A DNA stretch of 64,000 nt from Metabacillus halosaccharovorans (GTDB lineage: Bacteria; Bacillota; Bacilli; Bacillales; Bacillaceae), in NCBI RefSeq assembly GCF_002019635.1, contig NZ_KV917372.1:1054001-1118000 (forward strand), read 5' to 3'. Both the position numbers and the translations under genes were made by a program. Below, in pieces: positions 11,421 through 19,410 of this stretch. The notes beneath the pieces are model-generated. The model was not told the origin of the DNA and searched no databases. It worked only from the letters and a program-made list of their open reading frames with translations. Each line of letters starts with the position of its first letter. The stretch's first letter is position 1.

Positions 11421-11589
11421 TTAATAAAGGGTTGTCTACCCTATTTCTTTAAAAGTAAGTATTTTTACTACTATATATACTTTTATGGACATGCCTATTA
11501 TAATGGATAATCATAGTGATAGCAATGAATACAACAAATCAATCCACTCTTAGAAAAAAGAAGATTTTTTAATAATACCTATTCACTAT

Positions 11590-11618
11590 TTGCTTTTCCC
11601 TTTTATTTCTGTTATGAT
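11590..11618 (+). promoter_or_regulatory. Promoter of the cold-shock gene with long leader
   Basis: TTGCTT (11590-11595), exactly 17 bp, TATGAT (11613-11618). Transcription from about 11625 gives an untranslated leader of roughly 118 nt, typical of cold-inducible csp mRNAs. The rest of the 334-bp gap back to ykpA is AT-rich with nothing I can name. Confidence 0.75.
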
Positions 11619-11742
11619 AAGTAAGAATTATTTTTGTTCGGTCTGTAAGGAAAGAATAAGTGGTTTAAACTTTTCGCCTTTGATATCTAATTGAGCAAGG
11701 ATAGTAATAAAACGTGGAATTTCCACACAGGAGGCAACAATT

Positions 11743-11943
11743 ATGCAACAAGGTACAGTAAAATGGTTTAACGCAGAAAAAGGTTTCGGTTTCATCGAAG
11801 TTGAAGGTGGAGACGACGTATTCGTACATTTCTCAGCTATCCAAGGCGAAGGATTTAAATCTTTAGACGAAGGTCAAAAAGTTTCTTTTGACACTGAGCA
11901 AGGTCAACGCGGTCTTCAAGCAGTTAACGTTACAAAATTATAA
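11743..11943 (+). CDS. Cold-shock protein, CspA/CspB family
   Basis: 66-aa single OB-fold protein that binds single-stranded RNA/DNA and melts mRNA structure in the cold. RNP1 KGFGFIEV and RNP2 VFVHF are intact; the N-terminus is [14 protein letters not shown] 11743 follows ACAGGAGGCAACAATT. Closest in feel to B. subtilis CspD/CspB, but I cannot choose a paralogue. A second csp lies at 39852-40055. The long leader suggests post-transcriptional cold control of this copy. Confidence 0.96.
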   Translation: MQQGTVKWFNAEKGFGFIEVEGGDDVFVHFSAIQGEGFKSLDEGQKVSFDTEQGQRGLQAVNVTKL

Positions 11944-11965
11944 TTAACTGATTGATATAAGACAT

Positions 11966-11998
11966 GAAGGTCTCTATTTTAGAGGCCTTCTTTTTTTT
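11966..11998 (+). terminator. Terminator after csp
   Basis: GAAGGTCTCT / AGAGGCCTTC with a 5-nt loop (ATTTT) followed by eight T residues. Confidence 0.93.
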
Positions 11999-12084
11999 AT
12001 AAAAAATCCGCCGAGTTATAGTTATACTTATACTCAACATTTAAAATCATTCATTTAGTCGATTAATCTTCGAAATTTCTTGAA

Positions 12085-12142
12085 AATAAAAAAGCCACTC
12101 AAAAATGAGTGGTCGAAGTCTTGCTACAAGTATTAAAATGGT
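12085..12142 (-). ncRNA. Candidate orphan small RNA on minus strand
   Basis: A strong minus-strand terminator (CCACTCA / TGAGTGG, 12095-12112, then TTTTTTATTTT) has no minus-strand gene before it; the only nearby ORF (12273-12695) is on the plus strand. About 37 bp upstream of the stem lies an extended -10, TGGTATGCT (12149-12157), with no good -35. A transcript from about 12142 would be near 58 nt. A 37-codon ORF starts at ATG 12160 and reads through the hairpin, but it lacks a ribosome-binding site and codon-like composition. Evidence is positional only. Confidence 0.35.
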
Positions 12143-12272
12143 ACCTCTAGCATACCACATAATTAAAAATAAACCTAATTCTTATCCTTCCTTTTACTCT
12201 ATTCCTCTTTTTAAGTATATTTCATCTGAAATTTGTTAACGATTTTAGGGTATAGAATGGAGGTTTACATTA

Positions 12273-12695
12273 ATGTTTTCAACACGTGGGGATGCACATA
12301 AATTATACTTGAAATTTAAAAGGATATCAGACAACGGTGAACCATTACATGAATTAAATGAACTAAGAGAAATATCTACTATGAAAACATTTTATAAAAA
12401 AATCGATACCGCGACTTTGGAGAAAATCTATTATCGAATGTTAAAAGAAAAAAATGGAATGGGAATGATACCTGTTTTTGTTTCGGCAGGACCATGGCTG
12501 CTGTTTCTATTCTCCAAACAACTTCAAGAATTTTTATTCACAAACGGAAGTATGCCATTTTTTATTTTCATTACAGTTTATCTGTCCATTTTAATCCTTA
12601 GCGTTATCTTACACTTTAGAGAAAAGGCATGGGCAACCATACATTTGACCTTAATTGAGCATATTCTGGAAGGTCGGAATAACAGCTTTATTTAA
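12273..12695 (+). CDS. Hypothetical membrane protein, 140 aa
   Basis: No family recognised. The first 70 residues are charged and mixed (GDAHKLYLKFKRISDNG, LEKIYYRMLKEKNG), followed by two predicted spans: MIPVFVSAGPWLLFLFSKQL and FFIFITVYLSILILSVILHF. The C-terminus is cytoplasm-like (REKAWATIHLTLIEHILEG). ATG 12273 has GGAGG 9 nt upstream. It stands alone between the csp unit and a convergent CPBP gene. Codon use looks like its neighbours. Confidence 0.7.
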   Translation: MFSTRGDAHKLYLKFKRISDNGEPLHELNELREISTMKTFYKKIDTATLEKIYYRMLKEKNGMGMIPVFVSAGPWLLFLFSKQLQEFLFTNGSMPFFIFITVYLSILILSVILHFREKAWATIHLTLIEHILEGRNNSFI

Positions 12696-12725
12696 AAAAG
12701 CATGCATAGTTTGCACGCTTTTTTA
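12693..12725. terminator. Bidirectional terminator
   Basis: TAAAAAAGCATGC / GCACGCTTTTTTA around a short loop, overlapping the 3' ends of two convergent genes. Confidence 0.85.
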
Positions 12726-13610
12726 GATTGCAGCTTTTTTATTTTTCCTAAAAACAATAATGGAGAATATAATCCCGGTCACGATTGTTGTTAAAGTTGA
12801 TATCATGGCATTCACATTTGTCGTGACAAACAAGGAAGGAATATCACCATATACAGTGTCCTCCATTGTTAAAAATAGACAGAGAAACATATTATTTGCT
12901 GCATGAGCACCAATTGAAAATTCGGAACTATTTGTTTTGATAGAAATATAGGTCCATATAAAGCCCATAGAAAGGTAATCTAACGCAACCCAAAATGCTC
13001 CATATTCCATCTCAGGATTAAAGAAATGAAGACTTCCAAAGATTCCACCAACAATAATAGTTAAAATAATTGGATTTTGTGTAAATTTCCCTCCCCACTG
13101 CAGTAAAAAGCCCCTAAACAATAATTCCTCGGAAGTTGTTTGAATAGGTACAAGGAAAATAACAGCTACTAATAACCATAGAAACCTCGACAAATCAAAG
13201 TCATTCAAGTGATAATCATTAGGAAAAATTATAAAATCAATAAAAGAAAAAACACCCAGAATTATAAGGAAAACCAGAAAGCCATACCCAATTTTTCCCC
13301 AATTAAGCTTATCGGCTGGGGTAATGATCGAAATAAATCTTCTTTTTAATATAAATTTAACAGCAATAAATAACCCAATAACCAATAAGATACTCTGAAG
13401 ATGCAATAAATAAAGGTCTACAAGCGGATCTGTTACTAAACCTGTTTCGATATCAAGAAGGCCAGGGTTTATGACTTCACCAATGATTAAAGCAACTATG
13501 TATGCAAGAGTACCTAAAATAACCATAAAAGCTAATATAACAAGAAGTGAACTAATATAGCGTTTATGAGAATTTTTTCCTTCTTCAATTTTTATAAAAT
13601 TTTGACTCAT
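12723..13610 (-). CDS. CPBP-family intramembrane metalloprotease
   Basis: Polytopic membrane protein of the CPBP (Abi/CAAX protease and bacteriocin-processing) family. Motif 1 is EELLFRGF (about residue 161), motif 2 is LLQWGGKF, and motif 3 is the GSLHFFNP histidine region (about 195); a later AHAANN carries the last conserved His/Asn. Eight hydrophobic segments are visible. The start is drawn at ATG 13610, 7 nt after AAGGAG; ATG 13613 and TTG 13616 are in-frame alternatives. Relatives process prenylated proteins or peptides, or confer bacteriocin self-immunity. No bacteriocin gene is adjacent, so its substrate is unknown. Confidence 0.85.
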   Translation of the reverse strand: MSQNFIKIEEGKNSHKRYISSLLVILAFMVILGTLAYIVALIIGEVINPGLLDIETGLVTDPLVDLYLLHLQSILLVIGLFIAVKFILKRRFISIITPADKLNWGKIGYGFLVFLIILGVFSFIDFIIFPNDYHLNDFDLSRFLWLLVAVIFLVPIQTTSEELLFRGFLLQWGGKFTQNPIILTIIVGGIFGSLHFFNPEMEYGAFWVALDYLSMGFIWTYISIKTNSSEFSIGAHAANNMFLCLFLTMEDTVYGDIPSLFVTTNVNAMISTLTTIVTGIIFSIIVFRKNKKAAI

Positions 13611-13685
13611 CATCAATCTCCTTCATGAATGTTTTATCTTACTAATTTTAACTTAGTTTTACATAAATTAACATCATAAAAGATT

Positions 13686-14603
13686 TTAGCTCCGTTTACT
13701 TTTTTTCATTAAACATTCAAATGATCTAACGATGCTCCATGTATGTTCATTTACTTTACCAAAGTCTTCAATATCCCAATATAAACTTAGGATAGAATGG
13801 CAAAAGCCCCATAAAATGATTCGATCTTTTTTTAAAAGTAATTGGTCAACTAGTATGTCAATCCGCCTTTCCAAAACCTCTAAATAATTCTCCGAAGGTA
13901 CTTTATTCAAGAGAAATTGAATAACATCATATTCTCTTTCTCCAATTAGGCCTTTAGGATCGATAGCAATCCATTTATGATGATTTGAGAATAAAACATT
14001 ATGATGATGAAGATCACCATGAAGCAAAAATAACTTTTCAATTGAACTTGTAAGTTCTGAGAAAATTATTTCTGCTTCAATTAACATATCAGCTGTAATC
14101 GGTCCAATTCCATCCTTATGATGGAAACGAATCTTTTTAAACTCTTCTTCTCTTTGAAAAATAGTTAATATTGAACTTTTTGGTGGAACATCAGTCCACA
14201 AATTTTTCATAACATTCGCCATAATGAATGTTGCATCTTCATCATTGTTAACGGTATATAGCTTTTCTCCCGGCGAAATATGTTCCAAAACTATTATCCC
14301 TTTATCAACCTCTACATCTAGTAATCTTACTATCGTACTACTCTGTAAATAGGTTAACGCCTCAACCTCTTGTAAAAATTCTTTTCCATGGGGCACAACA
14401 AATTTTACAACAATAAAACTACCATCTTTTTTTACTGCAGGAGCAACAAAATTATAAGATAATTCATATGGTTGGAGAATGTCACAATCCCATTTTAATT
14501 CACAGTAACGCTTTAAGTCATCAAAATCTTCTAGCCATTTATCTCCTTTTTGCTTATGAATTGACTTTATAGTCCTGACAAACTGATCTGGTAAATAACT
14601 CAT
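13686..14603 (-). CDS. Aminoglycoside/hydroxyurea-type phosphotransferase
   Basis: About 305 aa with the APH/choline-kinase fold, resembling the APH(6)/hydroxyurea kinase group. The catalytic loop reads LHGDLHHHNVL and the metal/DFG-equivalent motif is AIDPKGLIGEREYDVIQFL; the IDPKG form is typical of that group, whereas APH(3') has IDxGR. The N-lobe has SFIVVKFV with the ATP-binding lysine. These genes often sit singly in Bacillus genomes with no known resistance. ATG 14603 has GGGGGAAGCG directly before it; the in-frame ATG 14615 has no ribosome-binding site. Whether it confers resistance cannot be told from sequence. Confidence 0.8.
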   Translation of the reverse strand: MSYLPDQFVRTIKSIHKQKGDKWLEDFDDLKRYCELKWDCDILQPYELSYNFVAPAVKKDGSFIVVKFVVPHGKEFLQEVEALTYLQSSTIVRLLDVEVDKGIIVLEHISPGEKLYTVNNDEDATFIMANVMKNLWTDVPPKSSILTIFQREEEFKKIRFHHKDGIGPITADMLIEAEIIFSELTSSIEKLFLLHGDLHHHNVLFSNHHKWIAIDPKGLIGEREYDVIQFLLNKVPSENYLEVLERRIDILVDQLLLKKDRIILWGFCHSILSLYWDIEDFGKVNEHTWSIVRSFECLMKKSKRS

Positions 14604-14697
14604 CGCTTCCCCCATAACTTTTATTTAACTATATATTCGATATCCTTCTCTACAATCCTTTTCGTCTTAAATTGACCGTTATTGCCAAAAGATACGA

Positions 14698-14726
14698 TTT
14701 ACTTAAACAAAAAAACAAACTATGGT
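14698..14726 (+). promoter_or_regulatory. Promoter of the 86-aa membrane protein
   Basis: TTTACT (14698-14703), 17-bp spacer, TATGGT (14721-14726), 36 bp before the start codon. Confidence 0.55.
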
Positions 14727-14762
14727 AAAATAGATTATCTTAATCATATGAGGAGCCGCAAC

Positions 14763-15023
14763 ATGAAATTACATACACTTATTGAATATTGTTTACTTAT
14801 TCTTTTTTCCGGAATTTATTTTGCATTTCTTGGCTTTCAATCAAATGGAATTACCTTTATTATAGGTGTAATCTTTATTTACATCATTATCACATTGTTA
14901 TTGAAACGGATTCTCCCGCATTACCATATCGAAAATAAAAAACTTTCAATATTAGTAAGTGTCGCTTTAATAAGTGGAAGTGTATTTATTACAATGCTTG
15001 TTTTAACGATTTTAGCAACTTGA
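14763..15023 (+). CDS. Small membrane protein, 86 aa, unknown
   Basis: Three hydrophobic segments (TLIEYCLLILFSGIYFAFLGF, ITFIIGVIFIYIIITLLL, LSILVSVALISGSVFITMLVL) separated by short basic loops. The start at ATG 14763 is chosen because GAGGAG lies 8 nt upstream; the open frame extends back to 14682 without a ribosome-binding site. It meets the DUF4349 gene tail to tail with 7 bp between stops and no hairpin, so the two transcripts probably overlap at their 3' ends. No family recognised. Confidence 0.65.
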   Translation: MKLHTLIEYCLLILFSGIYFAFLGFQSNGITFIIGVIFIYIIITLLLKRILPHYHIENKKLSILVSVALISGSVFITMLVLTILAT

Positions 15024-15030
15024 TGATAAA

Positions 15031-15966
15031 CTATTCTTCTGTATTTTCAGGTGGTTCTTCTTGCTGTCTTCGCTTTCTTTTTAAAATGAACCAAATGACA
15101 ATAAGAATGCCACCTAACACAATTAATACTGGTATACTACCTACAATAAATACAATAACTGAAGAAATGGCTCTTATGACGAAATTTAGAGTTTCCATGA
15201 ATTGCTTTTTCGTTTCATTCCATGTATTTAAGTCATTGTTTTCAAGATCGGGAACATTGACCTTACTCTCTTGTATATGAATTGTTATGGTTGCTAAACT
15301 TACCTGATTATCTAAATAATTCATTCTACCTTTTATTTGTTCTATTTCTTCCTGAACAGCAGCTAAATCATTTGATATTTTTAATAGGTCCTCTGTTTTT
15401 TCTGCTTTCTCCATAAATTCAAGTAAACGCTTTTCAACCACTTGTTTTGATTTAAGTCTTGATTCCAAATCTACATATTCTTCTGTCACATCTTGACCAT
15501 TTATGGATTCATCAATTACTTTTGTACTTTCACTTTCAACAGTCTTTAAAAATTCTTGGAATTTTTCTTGTGGAATTCTTACCGTAATTGTCCCTTCCAT
15601 TAATTCATCTTCTACTGAATATGAATTTGTACTTACGATATAACCGTTATTTGTTTGTAGTTCCTGTTGGATAGAGGATATAGCTTCAGTATAGCTGTTA
15701 ACTTGAATAGAAAGGTTTGCTGTATAAATGACCATTCGATCACTCATATTTGTTACCTGAGAATTAGTTTCCGTTTCCTTTTGTTCAGCAGGATCTGACG
15801 TTAACTCTGCCTTGTTTTCTGTTTCAACTGTCTTTTCTTCTACAGCATCACCTTCAGATGCATAATTAGCTTGACCTGCTTGACTGTCTTCGCTAGAAGT
15901 ATTGCTGCATCCGCCAATAACCATCGCTAGTAAAAATGAACATATGATAAACATCCAACTTTTCAT
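15031..15966 (-). CDS. DUF4349 lipoprotein
   Basis: 311-aa envelope protein. The N-terminus is a lipoprotein signal with lipobox VIGGC (Cys at about 20), followed by a low-complexity acidic linker. The conserved core starts NMSDRMVIYTANLSIQV and runs through GYIVSTNSYS, a TVRIPQEKFQEFL segment, and a coiled coil (SRLKSKQVVEKRLLEFMEKA to YLDNQVSLATITI) characteristic of DUF4349. One C-terminal span (VIFIVGSIPVLIVLGGILIVIWFIL) precedes a basic tail, so both ends could be membrane-attached. Function unknown. The start matches a long signal peptide. A 171-bp structured repeat separates it from sipT upstream. Confidence 0.85.
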   Translation of the reverse strand: MKSWMFIICSFLLAMVIGGCSNTSSEDSQAGQANYASEGDAVEEKTVETENKAELTSDPAEQKETETNSQVTNMSDRMVIYTANLSIQVNSYTEAISSIQQELQTNNGYIVSTNSYSVEDELMEGTITVRIPQEKFQEFLKTVESESTKVIDESINGQDVTEEYVDLESRLKSKQVVEKRLLEFMEKAEKTEDLLKISNDLAAVQEEIEQIKGRMNYLDNQVSLATITIHIQESKVNVPDLENNDLNTWNETKKQFMETLNFVIRAISSVIVFIVGSIPVLIVLGGILIVIWFILKRKRRQQEEPPENTEE

Positions 15967-16046
15967 TACTCAACACTTCCCTTATAGGTTGTAATCTCTT
16001 AGAAGTAGACGTATGGAAAGCTCAAATGTTACAAAAATGTGAAAAA

Positions 16047-16217
16047 AGAACAAAAGCGCAAGCTCCTTGATCAGCCTCGGGCAAATAAGACGCAAATGAA
16101 TAGAAGATGTTCTTTGTCTTCAATTCATTTGTGGCTAGACCCTAGAGGAGCTAGGCGCTGGAGCTGGATGTCGCACACTTATCCACAGTTCAAGAATTTT
16201 ATAATTTCCTAGACGAT
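16047..16217 (+). repeat. Dispersed structured repeat, copy A
   Basis: About 171 bp, matching 55557-55728 over its full length. The flanks are near-identical (start AAGAACAAAAGCGCAAG; end CTTATCCACAGTTCAA ... AATTTTATAATTTCCTAGACGA). The centre is a hairpin: stem CAAATGAAT / ATTCATTTG (16093-16101, 16123-16131) and inner stem GAAGAT / GTCTTC (16103-16108, 16116-16121) around GTTCTTT. Copy B keeps the fold with other stem sequences. It lies between the DUF4349 gene and sipT. No ORF is inside. Confidence 0.85.
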
Positions 16218-16252
16218 TAAAAAGCCGACACCTATAGTATCGACTCCTTGTT

Positions 16253-16813
16253 TTACTCTGTTTTTTGAAAATGATCAAATGGATAAAAAATGAATTCAGA
16301 CTTACCAAGTATCCGGCTTGATTCAATAAGACCCAATCCGTTTCGACTATCCATGCTATTTAAACGATTATCGCCCATCACAAAATAACTTCCTTCAGGT
16401 ACTTCAACCTCTTCAAAGTCTCCTGTTAACATCATTCCTAACTGGTCAGCTTCTTCACGATTTTCTGTTAAATAAGGTTCCTCTATAAGCTGATCATTCA
16501 CATATACTTGTCCTTCTTCAGCACGAACCTTATCACCTGGTAATCCGATTATCCGCTTTACATAACGAATATTTTCTTCTTCACCATCAATAATAACAAT
16601 ATCTCCCTTATTAACTTCACCGATAAATTTTAATGTTTTATTTACAAATAGACGATCACCATCATGTAATGTAGGGTCCATTGATGAACCTTCTACAAGA
16701 TACGGCTCAAATAGAAAGAAACGAATAATCATTGCAAGCCCCACTGCTAAAACGATGGCCTTAGTCCATTCCCATATTTTAGATTTTGTTGTTTCAGTTT
16801 CTGTTTGTGACAT
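16253..16813 (-). CDS. sipT: Type I signal peptidase (SipS/SipT type)
   Basis: Membrane-anchored Ser/Lys signal peptidase that removes Sec and Tat signal peptides. One N-terminal span (about 19-35) is followed by the catalytic serine in EGSSMDPTL (S44) and the catalytic lysine in RYVKRIIGLPGD (K86). Box E is FVMGDNRLNSMDSRNGLG. 186 aa is typical of the Bacillus single-span Sip proteins. ATG 16813 follows AGGAGG at 7 nt; the frame is open back to 16834. The symbol follows synteny (fruK-fruA-sipT-ykpA in B. subtilis), though an ohr gene is inserted here. Confidence 0.92.
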   Translation of the reverse strand: MSQTETETTKSKIWEWTKAIVLAVGLAMIIRFFLFEPYLVEGSSMDPTLHDGDRLFVNKTLKFIGEVNKGDIVIIDGEEENIRYVKRIIGLPGDKVRAEEGQVYVNDQLIEEPYLTENREEADQLGMMLTGDFEEVEVPEGSYFVMGDNRLNSMDSRNGLGLIESSRILGKSEFIFYPFDHFQKTE

Positions 16814-16933
16814 GAAAAGTCCTCCTAAATTCAATCCTCTTCTATATTATAACTCTTTATATGCCTATTTGTTAAATATTTAAAAATCCTTTATCTTATA
16901 TTGAATGATACTTCAGAAAAGAATATATAACCA

Positions 16934-16966
16934 TAAAAAACAAGCCCTAATAGTTTTACTAGGGCC
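16934..16966 (-). terminator. Terminator after ohr
   Basis: On the minus strand GCCCTA pairs with TAGGGC (16943-16966 region) and is followed by TTGTTTTTT. It lies 23 bp past the ohr stop. Confidence 0.85.
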
Positions 16967-16988
16967 TGCTTCTTAATATTTTATTTGG

Positions 16989-17414
16989 TTAGTCAACAAC
17001 CTCCAGCTCTACATCAATATTTCCTCGTGTTGCTTTTGAATAAGGGCAGAATTCATGAGCTTTATCAACCAGCTCCTTTAGCTTTTCTTTTTCAATGCCT
17101 GTCCCTTTTACTTGTAAGGTAACCCCTATTTTAAAACCATCATCTGTATCATCTTTCATTAAAGATACATTTGCTGTTACTTCAGATTCGAAATGAACTT
17201 TTTCTCTTTTTGCCATTAATTGGAGGGCACCATCAAAACATGCAGAATATCCTGCTGCAAATAATTGTTCAGGATTTGTAGCATCAGGATTTTCTTTTGC
17301 CTGAGATGAACCAGGCATAGCTAATTTTAAGTTAATTTTCCCATCAGAAGACTCTACTCTTCCATCTCTACCACCTACAGCTTTTGCAGTTGATGTAAAC
17401 ATTGGTTCTGACAT
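16989..17414 (-). CDS. Organic hydroperoxide resistance protein (Ohr/OsmC family)
   Basis: Thiol peroxidase that reduces organic and fatty-acid hydroperoxides with lipoyl or dithiol reductants. Both redox cysteines are present: ACFDGAL (C59) and EFCPYSKATRGN (C123). The N-terminal VGGRDGRVESSDGKINLKLAMPG matches Ohr. Drawn from ATG 17414 (MSEPMFTSTA, 141 aa) behind GAAAGGTGG at 9 nt; the open frame continues to 17453. There is no OhrR regulator in the window. B. subtilis has ohrA and ohrB; I cannot assign which. Confidence 0.92.
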   Translation of the reverse strand: MSEPMFTSTAKAVGGRDGRVESSDGKINLKLAMPGSSQAKENPDATNPEQLFAAGYSACFDGALQLMAKREKVHFESEVTANVSLMKDDTDDGFKIGVTLQVKGTGIEKEKLKELVDKAHEFCPYSKATRGNIDVELEVVD

Positions 17415-17488
17415 GAATATTTTCCACCTTTCCATTTTCTTTAGTTTGACCATTACTAGAATGTACCCTATTTTACGAATTCCTAATC

Positions 17489-17536
17489 AAAAAAGCTGAT
17501 TTGTTTCGAGTTTATCCGAGACAAATCAGCTTTTTT
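17489..17536 (-). terminator. Terminator of the fru operon
   Basis: 16-bp perfect arms AAAAAAGCTGATTTGT (17489-17504) and ACAAATCAGCTTTTTT (17521-17536). It lies just past the fruA stop. Confidence 0.95.
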
Positions 17537-17537
17537 A

Positions 17538-19397
17538 TTATTCCTTAACTGGTTTTTTCAAAACCCCAAGCATTATAGCTGTTATAACTGCACCAATCAC
17601 AATGGCAAGAAGATATAAAAATGGATTTCCCTCTACCAATGGAATAACAAATGCGCCACCATGAGGAGCACGTAAACCATTTCCAAAAAACATTGCTAAC
17701 GCCCCGGCAACAGCTGAACCTGTTACAACTGAAGGAATTACACGGCCCGGATCTGCTGCTGCAAACGGAATTGCCCCTTCCGTAATAAAGGAAACACCCA
17801 TTATATAACATGTAATACCTGATTGACGTTCACGTTTTGTAAATTTATTCTTAAATAAAGTTGTTGCTAAAGCGATTCCCAGCGGAGGAACCATACCACC
17901 AGCCATTACTGCCGCATGTGGAGCAAAATTTCCTGAATCAATCATCGCAATACCAAATGTAAAAGCAGCTTTATTGATAGGACCACCCATATCAATTGCC
18001 ATCATTCCACCCAACAATAATCCAAGTAATACTAAGTTTCCAGTCCCTAATCCACCTAAGAAATCACTAATTCCAGCATTTAAAGCACTTACAGGTTTGT
18101 TTACCACAAAGAACATAATCATACCAACAGAAAGGATACTTAATACAGGGTATAACAAAACAGGCTTGATTCCCTCTAAAGATGCAGGTAATCCTGAAAG
18201 TACTTTCTTTAAAAGAACAACAATGTATCCTGCTAAGAAACCAGCAATTAATCCACCTAAAAATCCTGCCCCACCTTGAGCTGCCATAAATCCACCAACC
18301 ATACCGGGTGCTAAACCAGGGCGATCAGCAATACTTAACGCGATAAATCCGGCTAATACCGGCACCATTAAACCAAAGGCATTTCCGCCGCCAATCGTAT
18401 TTAAAGCTTCTGCAATAACATTATGTGAAGGGTCATTAGGATCTGAAGCATGAATGCCAAATAAGAAAGATAGTGCAATGAGAATACCTCCACCAACAAC
18501 AAATGGAAGCATGTTTGAAACACCATTCATTAGATGTTTATAAAAACCTGTTCTTTCACTGCTGCCCTCTTCTTTTCGCCCTTCACCTGTTCCTTTATAT
18601 ATAGGAGCATCTTGTTTAACAGCTCGATCTAGAAGTTCCTTTGTTTTACGAATTCCGTCTGCTACAGGAACGATGATAACATGCTTGCCTTTAAAACGTT
18701 CCATTTCAACTTGCTTATCTGCCGCAACAATAATGGCGGTTGCTTCTTCAATTTCTGACGCTGTTAAAACGTTTTTCGCTCCACCAGAGCCATTTGTTTC
18801 AACCTTAAAAGAAAGATTCATTTCTTTTGCTTTTTCTTTTAACGCGTCTGCTGCCATATACGTATGGGCAATTCCAGTTGGACAAGCAGTAACTGCAAGG
18901 ATTTTCCCTTTACTAGTACCTTGTACATCTCCATCCTCATCTTGAACATCGTATTTGTCGATAGTAGCCAAAACTTCCTCAACTGATTTTACAGCCATTA
19001 ATTGATCTCTAACTTCTTGTTTCATTAAAATACTGGATAATTTCGACAATGCTTCTAAATGAGTATTGTTCGCACCATCTGGAGCTGCAATCATAAAAAA
19101 TAAATAGCTGGGCTGACCATCTAATGACTCGTAATCAACACCATCAACTGATCGGCCAAAAACAATGGACGGTTCTTTAACAGCTGCAGTTTTAGCATGT
19201 GGGATGGCAATCCCATCACCAATGCCTGTTGTACTTTGCTTTTCACGATCTAATACAGCCTGTTCGTAAGCAGCCTTATCAGAAAGCTTGCCTGCGCGGT
19301 CTAACACTTCCACTAATTCATTTACAACATCGATTTTTGAAGATGATTCGATGTTTAGTTTAATTGTATTTTTAGTTAATATCTCTGTAATCCTCAT
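17538..19397 (-). CDS. fruA: Fructose PTS transporter EIIABC
   Basis: Phosphoenolpyruvate-dependent uptake of fructose as fructose-1-phosphate. Domain order is EIIA (1-150, phospho-His67 in GIAIPHAKT), EIIB (about 163-260, phospho-Cys172 in AVTACPTGIAHTYMAADAL), and membrane EIIC (about 290-615), with GGPINKAAFTFG and ITEGAIPFAA substrate-site motifs. 619 aa fits B. subtilis FruA. The start follows GGGGGAAGTAAG. It lies 13 bp after fruK, so the two are co-transcribed. No fruR is next to the operon. Confidence 0.95.
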   Translation of the reverse strand: MRITEILTKNTIKLNIESSSKIDVVNELVEVLDRAGKLSDKAAYEQAVLDREKQSTTGIGDGIAIPHAKTAAVKEPSIVFGRSVDGVDYESLDGQPSYLFFMIAAPDGANNTHLEALSKLSSILMKQEVRDQLMAVKSVEEVLATIDKYDVQDEDGDVQGTSKGKILAVTACPTGIAHTYMAADALKEKAKEMNLSFKVETNGSGGAKNVLTASEIEEATAIIVAADKQVEMERFKGKHVIIVPVADGIRKTKELLDRAVKQDAPIYKGTGEGRKEEGSSERTGFYKHLMNGVSNMLPFVVGGGILIALSFLFGIHASDPNDPSHNVIAEALNTIGGGNAFGLMVPVLAGFIALSIADRPGLAPGMVGGFMAAQGGAGFLGGLIAGFLAGYIVVLLKKVLSGLPASLEGIKPVLLYPVLSILSVGMIMFFVVNKPVSALNAGISDFLGGLGTGNLVLLGLLLGGMMAIDMGGPINKAAFTFGIAMIDSGNFAPHAAVMAGGMVPPLGIALATTLFKNKFTKRERQSGITCYIMGVSFITEGAIPFAAADPGRVIPSVVTGSAVAGALAMFFGNGLRAPHGGAFVIPLVEGNPFLYLLAIVIGAVITAIMLGVLKKPVKE

Positions 19398-19410
19398 CTT
19401 ACTTCCCCCT

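Noticed and set aside
12048-12162. 37-codon minus-strand ORF across the orphan terminator
   Set aside because: No ribosome-binding site, and its frame includes the terminator stem; an RNA is more likely.
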